Shown here: positions 11,807 through 24,332 of the stretch, one piece after another
Layout: every line of letters begins with the position of its first letter
Position numbering within the stretch: position 1 is the stretch's first letter
NCBI RefSeq assembly: GCF_937616625.2
Contig: NC_065574.1
Location: forward strand, 8,310,501-8,374,500
Reading direction: 5' to 3'
DNA from: Mercurialis annua
Lineage: Eukaryota; Streptophyta; Magnoliopsida; Malpighiales; Euphorbiaceae
Length of the DNA stretch: 64,000 nucleotides
The notes under the pieces: generated by a model
Seen by the model: the letters and a program-made list of their open reading frames with translations, nothing else
The model's database searches: none
What the model was told of the DNA's origin: nothing
Translations under genes and position numbers: made by a program

Positions 11807-14378
11807 TGTCACGACCCAAATTATTGAGCCGAGACCGGCGCTAGGGAATGGGAGTGGTTGCTCTGAAACCCGTAGCAAGCCTAAAACCGTTATAAATTTT
11901 TCGCGATTAAAACATATTACTATATACAATACGTTTTCAGAAATCTTCTTTAAATAATATAATTCAATTATTAAAACATCGGATTTCTTTTTTGAAAACA
12001 TTCGCGAACAAATTCTTAGAAACCAGGGTCTTACCGAGCGATATCTCATATCCAGCACCGCCCTGTTTCTGACCACAAACATAACCAATTCCTCTTAAGG
12101 CAATTGGTACACAATTCAAACGAATAAAACGCCATCTTTATAAACAACTTACTTATATAATTATATCAGAGTTTACTTTTCAAATACCGTTTGAAATTAA
12201 ATCATACACCTTATACTGACACCTACTGACTACTGCAGCTCTATAAAACTTGTACTTTGTGTAAGCCAAAAGGCTGCCAACACAAAGGAGATGGTCTGTC
12301 TGATCCGACTCCGGTCACCTGAAAGGAAACACTGTGAGGGGGTCAGTATTTTGGGAAATACTGAGTGAGCTTGCAAGTTACTAACGGTATTAATATAAAA
12401 ACATAACATCGCATCTCAAGAAAACAATAGTATAAAACATATAAACATGTATTTGATCCGTGTGAAACTAATATCCTAGCATGCGACACATCTCTCGAAT
12501 AATCATATATCATTCAATCCAATCGTAAATATCAATTGCGAGTCCAACTCGCTGGTGGCCCAGCCACTAGATACGGGGACTTCCAGGCTACACCGTAGCC
12601 GAGTTCACTCTGCGTATCTAAATCATAACCAAATCGTAAATTTCATATTCATCAACAGCTCACAGCTGTGTCAAGTCATTTCTCAATGCAAACATACTAG
12701 ACTGACTCGATACTGGTGATCACACAGCCTATTGACACCCAATAGGTAGCTAGTTTCATCGGATCGCATACTAGTTCTTATATACAGAAATTAAATAAAC
12801 GTATGACATTCAATCAAATCATATAACATGCGATGCGTAAAAACAGTGTACGTATTTATATAAAATAACTTTATATATAATACACGAAAGTAAAATGCAA
12901 CTCACAGTGACCGCTATCCCAAAATTGCATTATAATGATTCCATAACGTAAGCTCCATGCGTCGTTCTCGTAGCTATTCCAGCTCGTCGTCCTGGTAGCT
13001 TGTCGATACATCCGTTTCCTATTCAAATTACTCATACGTTTAATTCATAAACGTAAACTGAATACTAAAGTCCTAAGTTATAAACTTAGGTTCTTTATAT
13101 ACTTCGAAACTCTAGTCGAACACGTTATGTTCGATACCCAAATTTCCCGTTTTCGAGGTTTGTAATCCATTTTCAACATCCGACATATTCGAATTCGGGA
13201 GGCTAGGTCAAAACGAGTCAAGATACTCAAACAGGTGCGATAGCCTGCAGTGCGAGCGCACAAAAGGGTCCCGTGCGTTCGCACTGACGGTCTGGTGTGC
13301 GTTCGCACACATAGGTGTGCGTTCGCACACCCTGTGCGTTCGCACACTGGTGTGCGTTCGCACACCATGTGTGCGTCCGCACACTACGGTGTGCGTTCGC
13401 ACACCCACAGCAGCTCCCGGAAAAATCCATTTTCCGGGCGCTTCGTCGCTCGCCGGCACTCCCGACATGCTCCCACTTCATTATAACACAAATTCCAATC
13501 CAATTCATACCAAAAACGACTATAGAAACGCGATTACGATTCGTTTAATTCGTTAAAACGAAATAACCCTAATTTCCAATTCTCACAATAAAAACGTCAA
13601 GCTTACCTCGGTTTGAAGCTTAACGATGATAGAGAATTGAATTCTGGACGAATCGATATAAAGAACTCACGATTTGGACGAGAAACGGCGAAACCGCGAC
13701 GGATCGCATTTGATCGTCGAAACCTTCTGTAGGTTTCTTCTTTCTCTGATCACTTTTCCCCTTTTCCTTATTCATAAGGAAAGAAACATATATATCTTGG
13801 TTAACTAGCCTTTTAATCTTTCTAATTTAACTAATTTAACTAAATGGTTTAATTATCCTTTTAATTCGATTACTTACGTATTATTTATATCCGATAAATA
13901 ATACTAACTCAATATTTTATTTTTCCGTCATTAATCTTCAAATTGCTATTCTCTAAGCTTAATTGGCTAATTTACACTTTAGCCCTTGAAACTTTTCAAA
14001 AGTTACAATTTAGCCCAAACGCATCCGCGTCCAAATTTTAAAAGGTCTCCGATTGACCCGAAACTTTTACCACATATATTATAAAACATTTCGCGGACCT
14101 TGGCGAAATAATTTCCATTTTTATCTCAAAGTGGCTAAATTACCACTTTGGTCCCTATACTTTATTTTGGGCTTTTCTTAACACTTTTCCTTTTAATTCC
14201 AATTCTAACTTTACAACTGTCATATGATATTAATAACTTCGTCGTTAACTTCCCGAAACCGACCTACTAACATTATGCATTTTAATCTTTATCAGAAATC
14301 TTTCTGATATCGCCACTCCGGCGAATCCAAACTGTACACGTGGTCCAATTAGCTAATTAATTATTTTGGGGTATTACA
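11807..14378 (-). repeat. Complete 5' LTR (2.57 kb) of the retrotransposon
   Basis: In element orientation it runs from TGTAATACCCC at 14378 to GTGACA at 11807, so TG...CA termini are present, with the primer-binding site immediately downstream. Positions 13398-14378 match the truncated copy 6623-7632. It contains a CpG-rich palindrome array (13273-13404) and no ORF of note. The outer flank begins TTAAA (14379-14383), but the partner target duplication cannot be checked because the other LTR lost its outer end. Confidence 0.85.
13273..13404. repeat. Seven-unit array of the near-palindrome GTGTGCGTTCGCACAC
   Basis: Units at 13273-13284, 13295-13310, 13315-13330, 13333-13346, 13350-13365, 13369-13384 and 13389-13404 share the core TGCGTTCGCA, with one TCC variant. 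They are separated by only 2-10 nt of variable spacer. The array lies within the LTR, is far more CpG-rich than its surroundings and would fold into serial hairpins. Confidence 0.9.
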
Positions 14379-15970
14379 TTAAATCAAATAAAATTACATC
14401 CTTTAATTTATTTTTCTAATTTTAGAATAGATATATCAAATAAAAATAAAAAGGGAAAAAATAAAATTTTGATCTAAATAATTTTTTAAAATATATAAAA
14501 ATATGTACGTGTGGTTGAACCGGCCGATACAAACTGGTTCCGGTTTACCAATTCTGTCGATTTAATTTGATCCAAACCGGTAAGATCGGATTTTCAGTTT
14601 AGACGACATAAAAAAATCGGACAGCTGATCGATTTTTGGTGAACCGGTTAAACCAATTGATTCGGTCCGATTTTTAGAATAGTGTATATGAGAGATAGGG
14701 ACAGATCCAAGACATGATTGAGGGAGACCCTGTCCCCCTCAACTATTTTATAAACCCCCTAAGTATATTTACTTAAGGGTTTTAGGCTAAGACACAATAA
14801 TACCTTTTCTTTTCATTTATAATGTGTGTGGTTCTTACAACCATATGAAATCTTCATATATGTTATGATTTCTATTTTGATCTTTAAATGTCGGCAAGAA
14901 AACTTAATATCAAAACCATCAACTATAATATACCCTACTAAATAACAATCTTTCTAGGAACTCAAGAAAAAATCTTAGCCACTTCAGCCTTTTATTACAA
15001 ACGTTTCCATTCAAAAAGAAATAATAAATTTTATTTAAAATTAATAAAAAATTATTTTATGTTTTTATTTTTTTATCAAATTTTATGAGATCAAATTTGA
15101 GACAATTACATTTATAAGAAATTGTGGAAATTTCAAAATCTAAATCTGATGACCAAATATGAAACATATATTTTACACTAAAATGCACTGCCTCCTTCGC
15201 ATATTTATTTACGAAAATAAAAAATAAATTTTTAAATTGTTTCACTAACAAAAGCGCAAATCTCGACTAAAATTCTTCATATCATGCAAACTAATTTTTG
15301 ATATCGGAAACTACAGCTATGGCATCGATTCGACTTACTTAAAAAAAAGCTTTCACAAAAAAAAATGACAAAGTAACTATTTCATTTAAAAAATAAACAA
15401 TAAAATACAGTATTTAAAAAAAATAAACTACTATAGCACATAACAATTTTATTTTTACTGTTGAAAGATCTTCAATTTATTTTTTGGTTCGCAATAAATT
15501 AGATTTAATATTCGCTTCATCGATAAATTGTAATTTGACAAAAAAATAAAAAAGAATAGATATTTACTATATTTTATGAAATTAAATAATATAAAGAAAT
15601 CGTTAATAAAATAAAATAAACCATCGACGGTAGTGAAGAAAAATTAAGAGAAAAACTATAAACGGCTGATTTTTTTAGTAGATGTTTTTCTTTAGATATG
15701 TATTTATTAAAAATATTATTATTTGTCAACGTGATCAATTACAACTTCATTTTAATTATTTTTGATTGTACTAGGTCTTTCGAGTTTCGACAGCTAGCTT
15801 TCCGCTTTAAAAACTCTTCTTGACTATTCATGGACTGGCAGATGTATAGTGATGATCATGGACCCCTCCCTTTAAAGGAAAAATTTATTTCTACAGATAT
15901 ATGGGGTCGGCATTTTCCCACTCCAAATCCTCATAACCATGCTCCAAAATAATTGCACTGGACTGCCTTT
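14379..15970. other. Gene-free AT-rich stretch
   Basis: Contains a decayed AACCGGT-rich segment at about 14515-14680 and otherwise AT-rich DNA with no credible ORF, RNA gene or terminal inverted repeat. Confidence 0.5.
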
Positions 15971-15973
15971 TTA

Positions 15974-16280
15974 CTTTTTTTTTTTTTATAATCAGGAAGG
16001 AGAAGTGTTTATGGGAGAATTTAAATTCACGACTTTAGCATTTTTTATCCTATTTTTTTTTTTGACAATTAGGAAGGAGAAGTGTTTGTGGGAGAATTTG
16101 AACCCACGATTTTAGCATTTTCTGTTCTATTTTTCTTTTTTTGACAATTAGAAAGGAGAAGTGTTTGTGGGAAAATTTGAACCCACGACTTTGGCATTTT
16201 GTCCTTTTTTTTTTTTGACAATTAGAAAGGAGAAGTGTTTGTGGGAGAATTTGAATCCACGACTTTGACATTTTCTGTCC
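15974..16280. repeat. Four-copy tandem repeat, about 75-80 bp per unit
   Basis: Each unit has a T-run, then GACAATTAGGAAGGAGAAGT, GTGGGAGAATTTGAACCCAC and ACTTTAGCATTTTCTGTCC. Copies start near 15974, 16052, 16135 and 16206, with point differences and changes in T-run length. GTGGG...CCCAC within each unit can form a small hairpin. The repeated reading frame on the minus strand (16050-16313) is only the array. Confidence 0.85.
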
Positions 16281-17399
16281 AACGTTTATATCATTTAATA
16301 AAGTTTTATTCACATTTTTTTATACAATTAATTTTTTTAACTTAGTTGAAGAAAATTATAATACTTAATTTTAAGTTTATTAGACAATTTTATTTATTAA
16401 TTCTGTTTTGCAATAATAAGAGGAGATTTCTTGGAAAATCTCAGTAAAGTTAATAATAATATATAATCATAGATTTAGTAGTTTATATTTATTCTATTCA
16501 AATTTCAATTATTTTAAAATTAATATTAGTAGTTTTAGTTTTATTATCTTAATTCTAATACTACATTTAATATGAATAATATTATAGTATATAGTAATTG
16601 AATTTTTAAATTAAACTGTACTTGAATATCACTAATTATGTAGAAGTAGTTTAATAATTTCTTTTATAAATAAGCTATCTTATATTCCTTGAATTTTATT
16701 AAATAAATTAAGTTAGTAAATATTAAATATACATAATAAAATTTGAAAATCCAATAGCACGATAAGTGTGTTTATCCCATACAATGGTTGTACCATGTCA
16801 TATTTACAACAAATCAATTAGTATTTACGATAGAAATTTGCTTAATTATTATTTATTTTTAATCATTAAAAATTCCACAAAGATAACGCACAATTGATTT
16901 GTTGAATGAATGACATGGCGCAACAGTTGCATTGAATAATTTTCCGCATGACAGTATGTAATAAATATTACAATAATGGTAATTTAAAATTATCAGTATT
17001 AAATTAATAACAGTATGTTTTAATAATAAAAAAAGAGACACAGTAAGATCTGTAGTGAGATTTTTTTTGGGAATGTGTGCGGCACCACGAGATTTACTGA
17101 TAAGTCTTACTTATATATAGTGGAGGAAAACCACGGTTACAAGAAAAAACGAGTTAGAAAAAAATCGTAAAAAACAACCAAAAAATCATCAATACCTACA
17201 AGAATATAAACCACACTTTTTGTGAGATCAACCGAGAATATAATAGTAGTTTTTAGTTATATTTGAGTGCAATTATTAATGCGTGGGATGCTAAAATCCT
17301 CACCCATATATACACATGTTATAAGAGAAAATAAAACTAAAAACAAACATTTAAAACACTAGTTAAATTGTCTAGAGAAAAAAAAAACTAAAAAAAAAA

Positions 17400-17717
17400 G
17401 GGTTAATTACATATAAAATCACCACCTTTACACGAATTTTCAAAAATAACACGACCTTTAAAACGTGTCAATTCAGGGCATCACCTTTCATTTCTTTTCA
17501 AAAATAACATGGACACGTTTTTAGATAAAATTTTGCTGACTTGGACACCCAATAGAAGTGCCACGTGTCATGCCACGTCAGCAAAAACGCCACTAAAATT
17601 GTGTCCATGTTGTTTTTAAAAAGAAATGAAAGGTGGTGCTCTGAATTGCCGCGTTTTAAAAGTCGTGTTATTTTTGCAATTTCGTGTAAAGGTGGTGATT
17701 TTATATGTAATTAACCC
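17400..17717. mobile_element. Foldback MITE, TIR GGGTTAATTAC
   Basis: The element runs from GGGTTAATTACATATAAAAT to its exact inverse ending ATTTTATATGTAATTAACCC, and nearly the whole 318 bp is self-complementary. It lies in A-runs on both sides, so an 8-9-bp target duplication is compatible but not provable. The G-start and likely 8-9-bp duplication suggest a Mutator-type MITE. Confidence 0.75.
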
Positions 17718-18112
17718 AAAAAAAACTACAGCGGTATTTTTTATTCAAAATACATGAGTATTAAAAATATTCCACTCAAATATTCAGAATTTTTTTTAAG
17801 AAGGTGATAAAATCCGACTCCATTCTAACACCTTTTTAGTTTTTTATTTGTAAACTTCCAATAAAACAACGACAAAAATGCGTAGTATTGTGTCAAATAA
17901 CGTGTCAATTGCGTCAACATTGTGTTAGAAAACGCATCAGCGCATTAGCTCTAGAACACGTCAGCACGTTATGCATGCAACGTGTCAATATGTAAGTTTT
18001 TACATGTCAGGAATGAGATGCATATCTCATACATCCTAGATATATTTGTCATATTTATGATTGTTTTTTGCATTTTGAAAAAAATATATTTTTAATAGAG
18101 AATGATATGTAT

Positions 18113-18413
18113 AAAAAAGGTCAATTTAAAAAAATTCACAAAATTTTAAATCTTTCAATTTTATTTGTCATGTCGTCCTAAAATACAGGTTTTTATTTCA
18201 ATAATGTCTAATTACGCGATTTTGCTGATATGGCGTCTACGTGGTGCTGATGTGGTATGCCACACATCAGCGCCACATAAATAAAATTACATACTTGGAC
18301 ATAATTGAAACGAAATCCTTCGTTTCAGGACAAAAATAGATAACATTAAAAGGTTTGAAATTTTATAAAACTATTATGAAAGGTTTGGCCTTTTTTAACC
18401 ATATGGCCTATAT
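18113..18413. mobile_element. MITE with degenerate inverted arms
   Basis: AAAAAAGGTCAATTTAAAAA at the left pairs imperfectly with TTTAACCATATGGCC-type sequence at the right. The arms continue inward through the Lys/Phe-like AT tracts to a centre rich in GGCGTCTACGTGG and CCACACATCAGCGCC. No ORF and no clean target duplication were found. Confidence 0.5.
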
Positions 18414-18572
18414 AAAAATGATATTTTCATTTGATATTTTTTTAAACAATTTAAAGTTGTATCATACATTTCATAGATGTATTTTGAAATTTTTTATATT
18501 TATTTTGTGTATTTTTATTATTATTAAAATTTGAATGTAATATGTATAATTGTTAGACCCATATTTAAATTT

Positions 18573-20375
18573 GGGTTTTTGATATTTTTGTCTCATAGAC
18601 ACAAAAATTCTTTTTTTGTGCCTCCTACCACCAGCCCGCTATCTGAGATAGCGGGCCCATGCATTTTAGCACCAGCCCGCCATATGAGATGGCGGGTTGG
18701 TAGCTAATTACGGTGATTATTTTAATCACCGTAATTAGCACCAGCCCGCCATCTCATATGGCGGGCTGGTGACTCCCAATGATTGGGGAGAGAGTTAATT
18801 ACTCTCTCCCCAATCATTTGAAACTGATTGGGCAATAAATATTTATGGGTACAAGAAAGACCCATAAATATTTATTTCTAATTTAAATAAAAACGGTTTA
18901 AATAATTTTCTATTTCTTAACTTTTTAAAATAAAAATCAATATATAATTTAGATCACTTAAAATAGAAAACTAACCTATAAATCTTGAGAACTAATTCCA
19001 GACTCTGATTCTCTATCAAAGAAAAAAAATAGACGCGGATTGAAGTAAAGTTTATCTGAGTGTTTATTTGTGCCATATTATATTTACAACAAGTTAATGA
19101 GTATTAAAAAAAATTAATTATTACTTATCTTTTTTATTATTATTTTTATATGACTAACATATCATTAGTTTGTTATGCAAATGACATGATGCAACGGTTT
19201 TATTGTATAATTTTTAAATTTATTTTGGAGTTGATAACACATTTTTACATGTACTTTGAAAATAATTAGAAGAAAATCCTAAGTATAGATATACCGGTGA
19301 GTTATAACTCATATGATATAAGTGATGGACAACAAATTGTTAGATTGTAGGTTTAAATTCTTCGACCATCGCTTCTTCTTTTCGATTATGAAAAAAAGTA
19401 TATTTTCAAACTTAATGTGAGTGTTGGCTTATTAATATGCTTCTAATTATGAAATTTTGAATAAGAGACACTGCTAGTCTCTTCGTCAAGGCTATAAAGC
19501 TAATCTTGATTCTAAATGCATTTAAAATCAATGCACTGAGTTTTGCTTAAATTTTATTTCTAATTATAATGATGGAATAATTCACATCTTTTATTTATTT
19601 TAATAGTATATTTTTTTTTTTTTTTGAAAAGTTTTAACAGTACATTCTATTGTTTTGTCTAATGTACTCAATGATTTTCTCCTTTTTATTTTCTCGAAAA
19701 AATGAGCGTTCCTATATTACAAAGTAAATTTTTTTATCATCGATTAATTAATTACTTATCCAATTTTGTCCTGTAGAAGTATTTTTGATTAGGTTAGACT
19801 TTAAATTATCAATCTGTGCAATAGTCCGCACCACCATCTACGACTTTCATTTTTACTCGAACTTTATTCGACATTTATAAGATCTTCAAAATTAATGTCA
19901 AACTTAACTTCTTAAATTTAGATTGGTTCAAACAATAATTACAAATGACATTTATAAAGTTTGAAAGATCAACTACAATATTCTTTAAATTTGTTTTATA
20001 AAATAACGCTCGGAAGTGTCCGAAAATAACCCGAAAATAGTTAACGTAAATTACAATTCATTGGTAAAATAATTTTTTTTTTATAAAAAAATAAACTGAT
20101 TGGGCAATTATTGCCCAATCAGTTTCAAATGATTGGGGAGAGAGTAATTAACTCTCTCCCCAATCATTGGGAGTCACCAGCCCGCCATATGAGATGGCGG
20201 GCTGGTGCTAATTACGGTGATTAAGATAATCACCGTAATTAGCTACCAGCCCGCCATCTCATATGGCGGGCTGGTGCTAAAATACATGGGCCCGCTATCT
20301 CAGATAGCGGGTTGGTGGTAGGAGGCACAAAAAAAGAATTTTTGTGTCTATGAGACACAAAAATGTCAAAAACCC
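18573..20375. mobile_element. Mutator-like foldback element with nested palindromes (1.8 kb)
   Basis: A perfect 9-bp direct duplication TTTAAATTT (18564-18572 and 20376-20384) flanks termini GGGTTTTTGA...TCAAAAACCC, the hallmark of Mutator-like insertion. The arms, about 268 bp each (18573-18840 and about 20107-20375), are inverted copies with only a few differences. Each arm is itself a series of palindromes: around GTGTCTATGAGACAC, GCCCGCTATCTGAGATAGC, two CCAGCCCGCCAT...ATGGCGGGCTGG units, ATTACGGTGATT...AATCACCGTAAT, and a 40-bp ATGATTGGGGAGAG hairpin. The roughly 1.25-kb centre is AT-rich without ORFs, so the element is non-autonomous. Confidence 0.85.
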
Positions 20376-20384
20376 TTTAAATTT

Positions 20385-23300
20385 TTGGTCAGTCTAAAAT
20401 AAAATCCATGAATATAGGCTTAAAGTTCACGAGAGTATGAGTTATTCGCTTCATAGGAAGTCCAACCTCAAGAATTTGGAACCAACATATCAAGGGGTGT
20501 TTATTTAGCCAACATTCACCCTCTTATTAAAATAAAGAAAGGGTGATCAAAATGGCAATGTCAACCTCACGTAGTCAAGTATTGATTTTTAAAGCCATAA
20601 AGACGGAAAAATGAAAAGATTTCCAAATAAAAAAATGAGGAAATCATCCCCAAGAAGGCATACTCGTCGAGCATCACCATGCTCGACGAGCAGGCAAGCT
20701 TCCAGACTTGCAGGTTTGAAAGCCTGCTCGACGACCAGGGCCTGCTCCACGAGCAAGTGCATTTTCAAAGGGAAACATGTATTTTTTGGTCGGAAAAAAT
20801 GAATTCTTTCTCAACCATTCCGTATAGGTCTTCAAGCCCCCATAAATCATAGATAATGTGGAAACAAAGAATTGCGAGAGTTGTTTCATAAACACAAGAA
20901 GTTGGATCATAGGGAGAAAGCAAGTAAGTAGGCAAGTAAATGCCTTCACTTTAAACTATCAAAACCAAACTTAAGTAGGTTAAGAAATGATGAAGACATT
21001 ACCTCAAATTTTACCACCCATATTTGCAAGGTTTTTGATGTATTGCATGGAATCATGCATGTAGAAATAGGTTACAACTTGAAAGTTAAGTAACATTACC
21101 ATTCTTACCCTTAATATGATGTTTTCGGATCCTAAACCGATCTTAAATCTCAGTACATAGACTTATCTGTAATCTCTGTAAATTATAAATATTTAAGTGA
21201 CAAAAAATTAGAAGTGGTTCTGATAAAATATAAGAGGTTGGAGTCATTGAAGAAAATAAGGGAATATGCAATAATTTATAATTGATAATGATTGCCTTTT
21301 ATGTGTTTTGTTTTTAAAAATCTATAAAATCTAGTCCCAAATTGTTATATAATGGCTTATTTAAGGCTTTCATAAATCATGTATAGAAAAAAAAATAACA
21401 AGAGGTAGTTCAAAAATACAAGAGGTTAATTGGGTGCATTTAAGAAAAGAAGAAAAATAGGCAAGATAATTGCCTATTATCGAAAAACATGAAAAGCGAA
21501 TCTCTGGGTGTTGAGAAGAAAATTAAACATGTGCACATGAGTAGATAACTTTATTTAGAAGAATGTGGGTGTAAAACATTGGTACATACAACGTGAAAAC
21601 GGTTTTGCTACATAAAAAGAGCAATTAGAGCATGTTGTTGCTGCAGAACGTGGGCAAAGGCACAAAATGATACTTGAAGAAGGTTTGGAGTGATTAACAA
21701 GTTTTCAAAAAGATTTTTAACTGCTATCACACTTCTACAATAGTTGAATTCAAGCTACTCATATTTTATTTTTCTAGTTTACTTAACAAACTGAGTACTT
21801 GTTATAATGATAAAGAAGTCTTGATTGCTTGTTAGAAATTCAAGTTTTACACAAATTTGCAATCCGTTTCTGACACGCCCGCATTCATCACACACTTGTT
21901 ACGATTTCTTGCTAAAATTGGAAAACACACAGCAAGTTTAAAATTGACGCACAATAAATAAAATATTAAATTCGAAAATTGAATGCTTGGGAAGTGTAAG
22001 GAGTAGGTTTTTGTAATTCTTACACAATGTTGGCGAGGGTCTATTTATACCAACCAACAACCCTTCTTTAACTCATAAAAAAAGATGATAAAAGTTGTCT
22101 TAGCACGAAGAAAGTCGCGCCCGCTATCTTTACATGTCGTGCATGTGACCTAGGCTCTAGTTTGAATTCTTCAAGTCTTCCGACATGTGTCATTCGTTCA
22201 TTGGGGCATTTAAATAGATCCGTTGAACCTCCAACGGTCATGTGTGTCGCGTCTGTGACTCCTAGTAATCGCAATCGCACCAGTGATAAAGGTACTTCGC
22301 GCCAGTAACTCAGCTATGTCGCACCCGTAGAAACTTTTTATAACTTTAGAAATGCAAAATTTCGGTTTTCGCTAGAAATCTCCAAATTGCGCCTTGAGTG
22401 TTTTAGGATGTTTTTACAAACTAATAAGCATGATTAAAAGTTTTTAATTGATTGTCAAATTTAAAATTAAAGAGATTTAAAATGGCATAGTCTAATATCA
22501 ATTTTAAACACCAAGCAATTTTAAGATGAATATGAAGGTAGAACAGATCAAACTACGCAATTGTCTAGTCGAGTGAGATTGGCATCAAGATCCTTGTTCG
22601 AACAAAACTTTATTCATCGTTGTGGCCGCATATGATACCTTAGCAAGATCCACAACATTATTCATATCCTATGGATTAATATTTTCTATTATATTCTTTG
22701 TTGTTTCATTTTAATTGTTGAATTTGATTATAAAATATCATATATGTTATATTTTGTTATATGAATTTCATTATTATATTTTAATCATTTTTAATAATTA
22801 TATCTCTTGAAAAATTACATTTTTATATATTACTAGCATTTATATAGGTATCCAAGAACCGACTGAAATCGATTTTTCAAACCGAACCAAACCGAAGCAT
22901 AAGTTCAGTTTGGTTTTTATTTTTATTCAATTCAGTTTGAAATTTTATAAAACCGAACGGAATCAAAAATCAAACTATTATTAAATATATATAATTTGTT
23001 AAAGATATTACATCCTCATGTAGTAGCCCAATGGGAGACTGATTCAATAATATATCTTGAAGCCAGAGTTTTATCCGTGACTTTATCATTTGTGCTTTTA
23101 TTTTAGTTTGGGGTATTTGTAAAACAAATTCTAGCGTTTCACTTTAATAGCGATTTAATCTCAACATTTAATACATTATAAAACAAATTTCAAGCTTTTT
23201 AATTTTTACAATTTATAATTCCAACCGTTTTCCGACAACTTTGTGCATATGTGGCAGTTATATTAGATACATGTATTGGCATATTAAATCCTAACGTTCT

Positions 23301-23590
23301 AAAAAAAATTAACCTTTCGTGTGTTTGCACTTTGTAACTTACAAAAAGAGATAAAACTGCCGTAAAACTGATTAGGGCTACAAATTGCAAAAATGAAAAA
23401 GTTGGATTTGTTTCGTAACGCTTTAAACGTTTGGATTAAATCACTATAAGAGTGAAACATTAGATTTGTTTTGTCAATATTTTTTTTAGTTTTCTTTTTA
23501 TAAAAAAATATTAAAAATAATTCCGATGACACTAGATTTTGATCCTAGGACCAAATAAATATAGGGAAGGCGCCAAGTCTTTGTTCTGGC
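20385..23590. other. Gene-free stretch with repeat fragments
   Basis: Positions 20660-20760 hold GC-rich, partly palindromic TGCTCGACGAGCA-like units of unknown origin. Positions 21840-22400 have an LTR- or promoter-like composition, with a minus-strand TATA box GGTATAAATAG at 22051-22041. Positions 22855-22960 contain AACCGAACCAAACCGA repeats. No supportable protein-coding exon was found. Confidence 0.4.
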
Positions 23591-24118
23591 TAGGGGTGAC
23601 CATTAAACGGTCAAAACCGAATAACCGAACCGAAACGAACCGAATTAATCAAACCGAAATATAATTTGAAAATATGGTTCGGTTACGGTCCGGATTTTTA
23701 AAATTTTGACTATTCGGTTCGGTTTACGGTTTTTACAAAAAAATAATCGTAATAACCGAACCGACCGTATTTAAAATTACGTTGTTTTAAACTTTCATAT
23801 ACACACATTTATATATTAAACTTGTTTAATTTTATAGTTTTATAATAAAAAAACGATAAATATAGATTTAATTTAAAGCACATGTACTCTCTAGGTTAAA
23901 TTTTTTCATTTTTTTTTAAAAAAACTGTTTGTTTTTTCTTTCTAAAAACCATACAAAAAATATTATGGTTTTCAACCGAACCGAACCGTAATATTTCGGT
24001 TTGGTTAATACGGTTTATAATTTGGTTTATACGGTTCGGTGACCGAAATTTTTAAAAAACCGAACGGTTTTGAATTTTTAGGCGGTTCGATGACCGAACC
24101 GACCGTTGCTCACCCCTA
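23591..24118. mobile_element. hAT-type non-autonomous element with AACCGA subterminal repeats
   Basis: TIRs TAGGGGTGA and TCACCCCTA are flanked by an exact 8-bp direct duplication GTTCTGGC (23583-23590 and 24119-24126), diagnostic of hAT transposition. The subterminal 100-150 bp on each side are packed with CCGAACCG/CGGTTCGG motifs in opposite orientation. Length is 528 bp with no transposase. Confidence 0.88.
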
Positions 24119-24332
24119 GTTCTGGCCATTTTTTATAATATCCTCTATATATATTCGGTTATCGATCGAATCGAATTGATATTTTTAGTTCATTTTGGTT
24201 TGTTTTGTTGGTGTCCAGAAAACCAACCGGTTTCAGGTTTTATGATAAAGTTTGACAATCGAACCGACCAATGCACAGCCCTATATATACCTGATAAGAT
24301 ATTGATATTTCATGACTGAGTATAATTAATAT

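Noticed and set aside
13273..13404. CRISPR-like appearance (regular repeats with short spacers)
   Set aside because: Spacers are only 2-10 nt, the repeats are palindromic throughout, and the array sits inside a plant LTR.
13078..13556. Overlapping ORFs on both strands with repeated Val-Arg-Thr-His and Cys-Ala-Asn-Ala
   Set aside because: All are readings of the palindrome array in the LTR.
20611..20802. 63-codon Ser/Arg-rich ORF
   Set aside because: Produced by the GC-rich palindrome cluster; no independent support.
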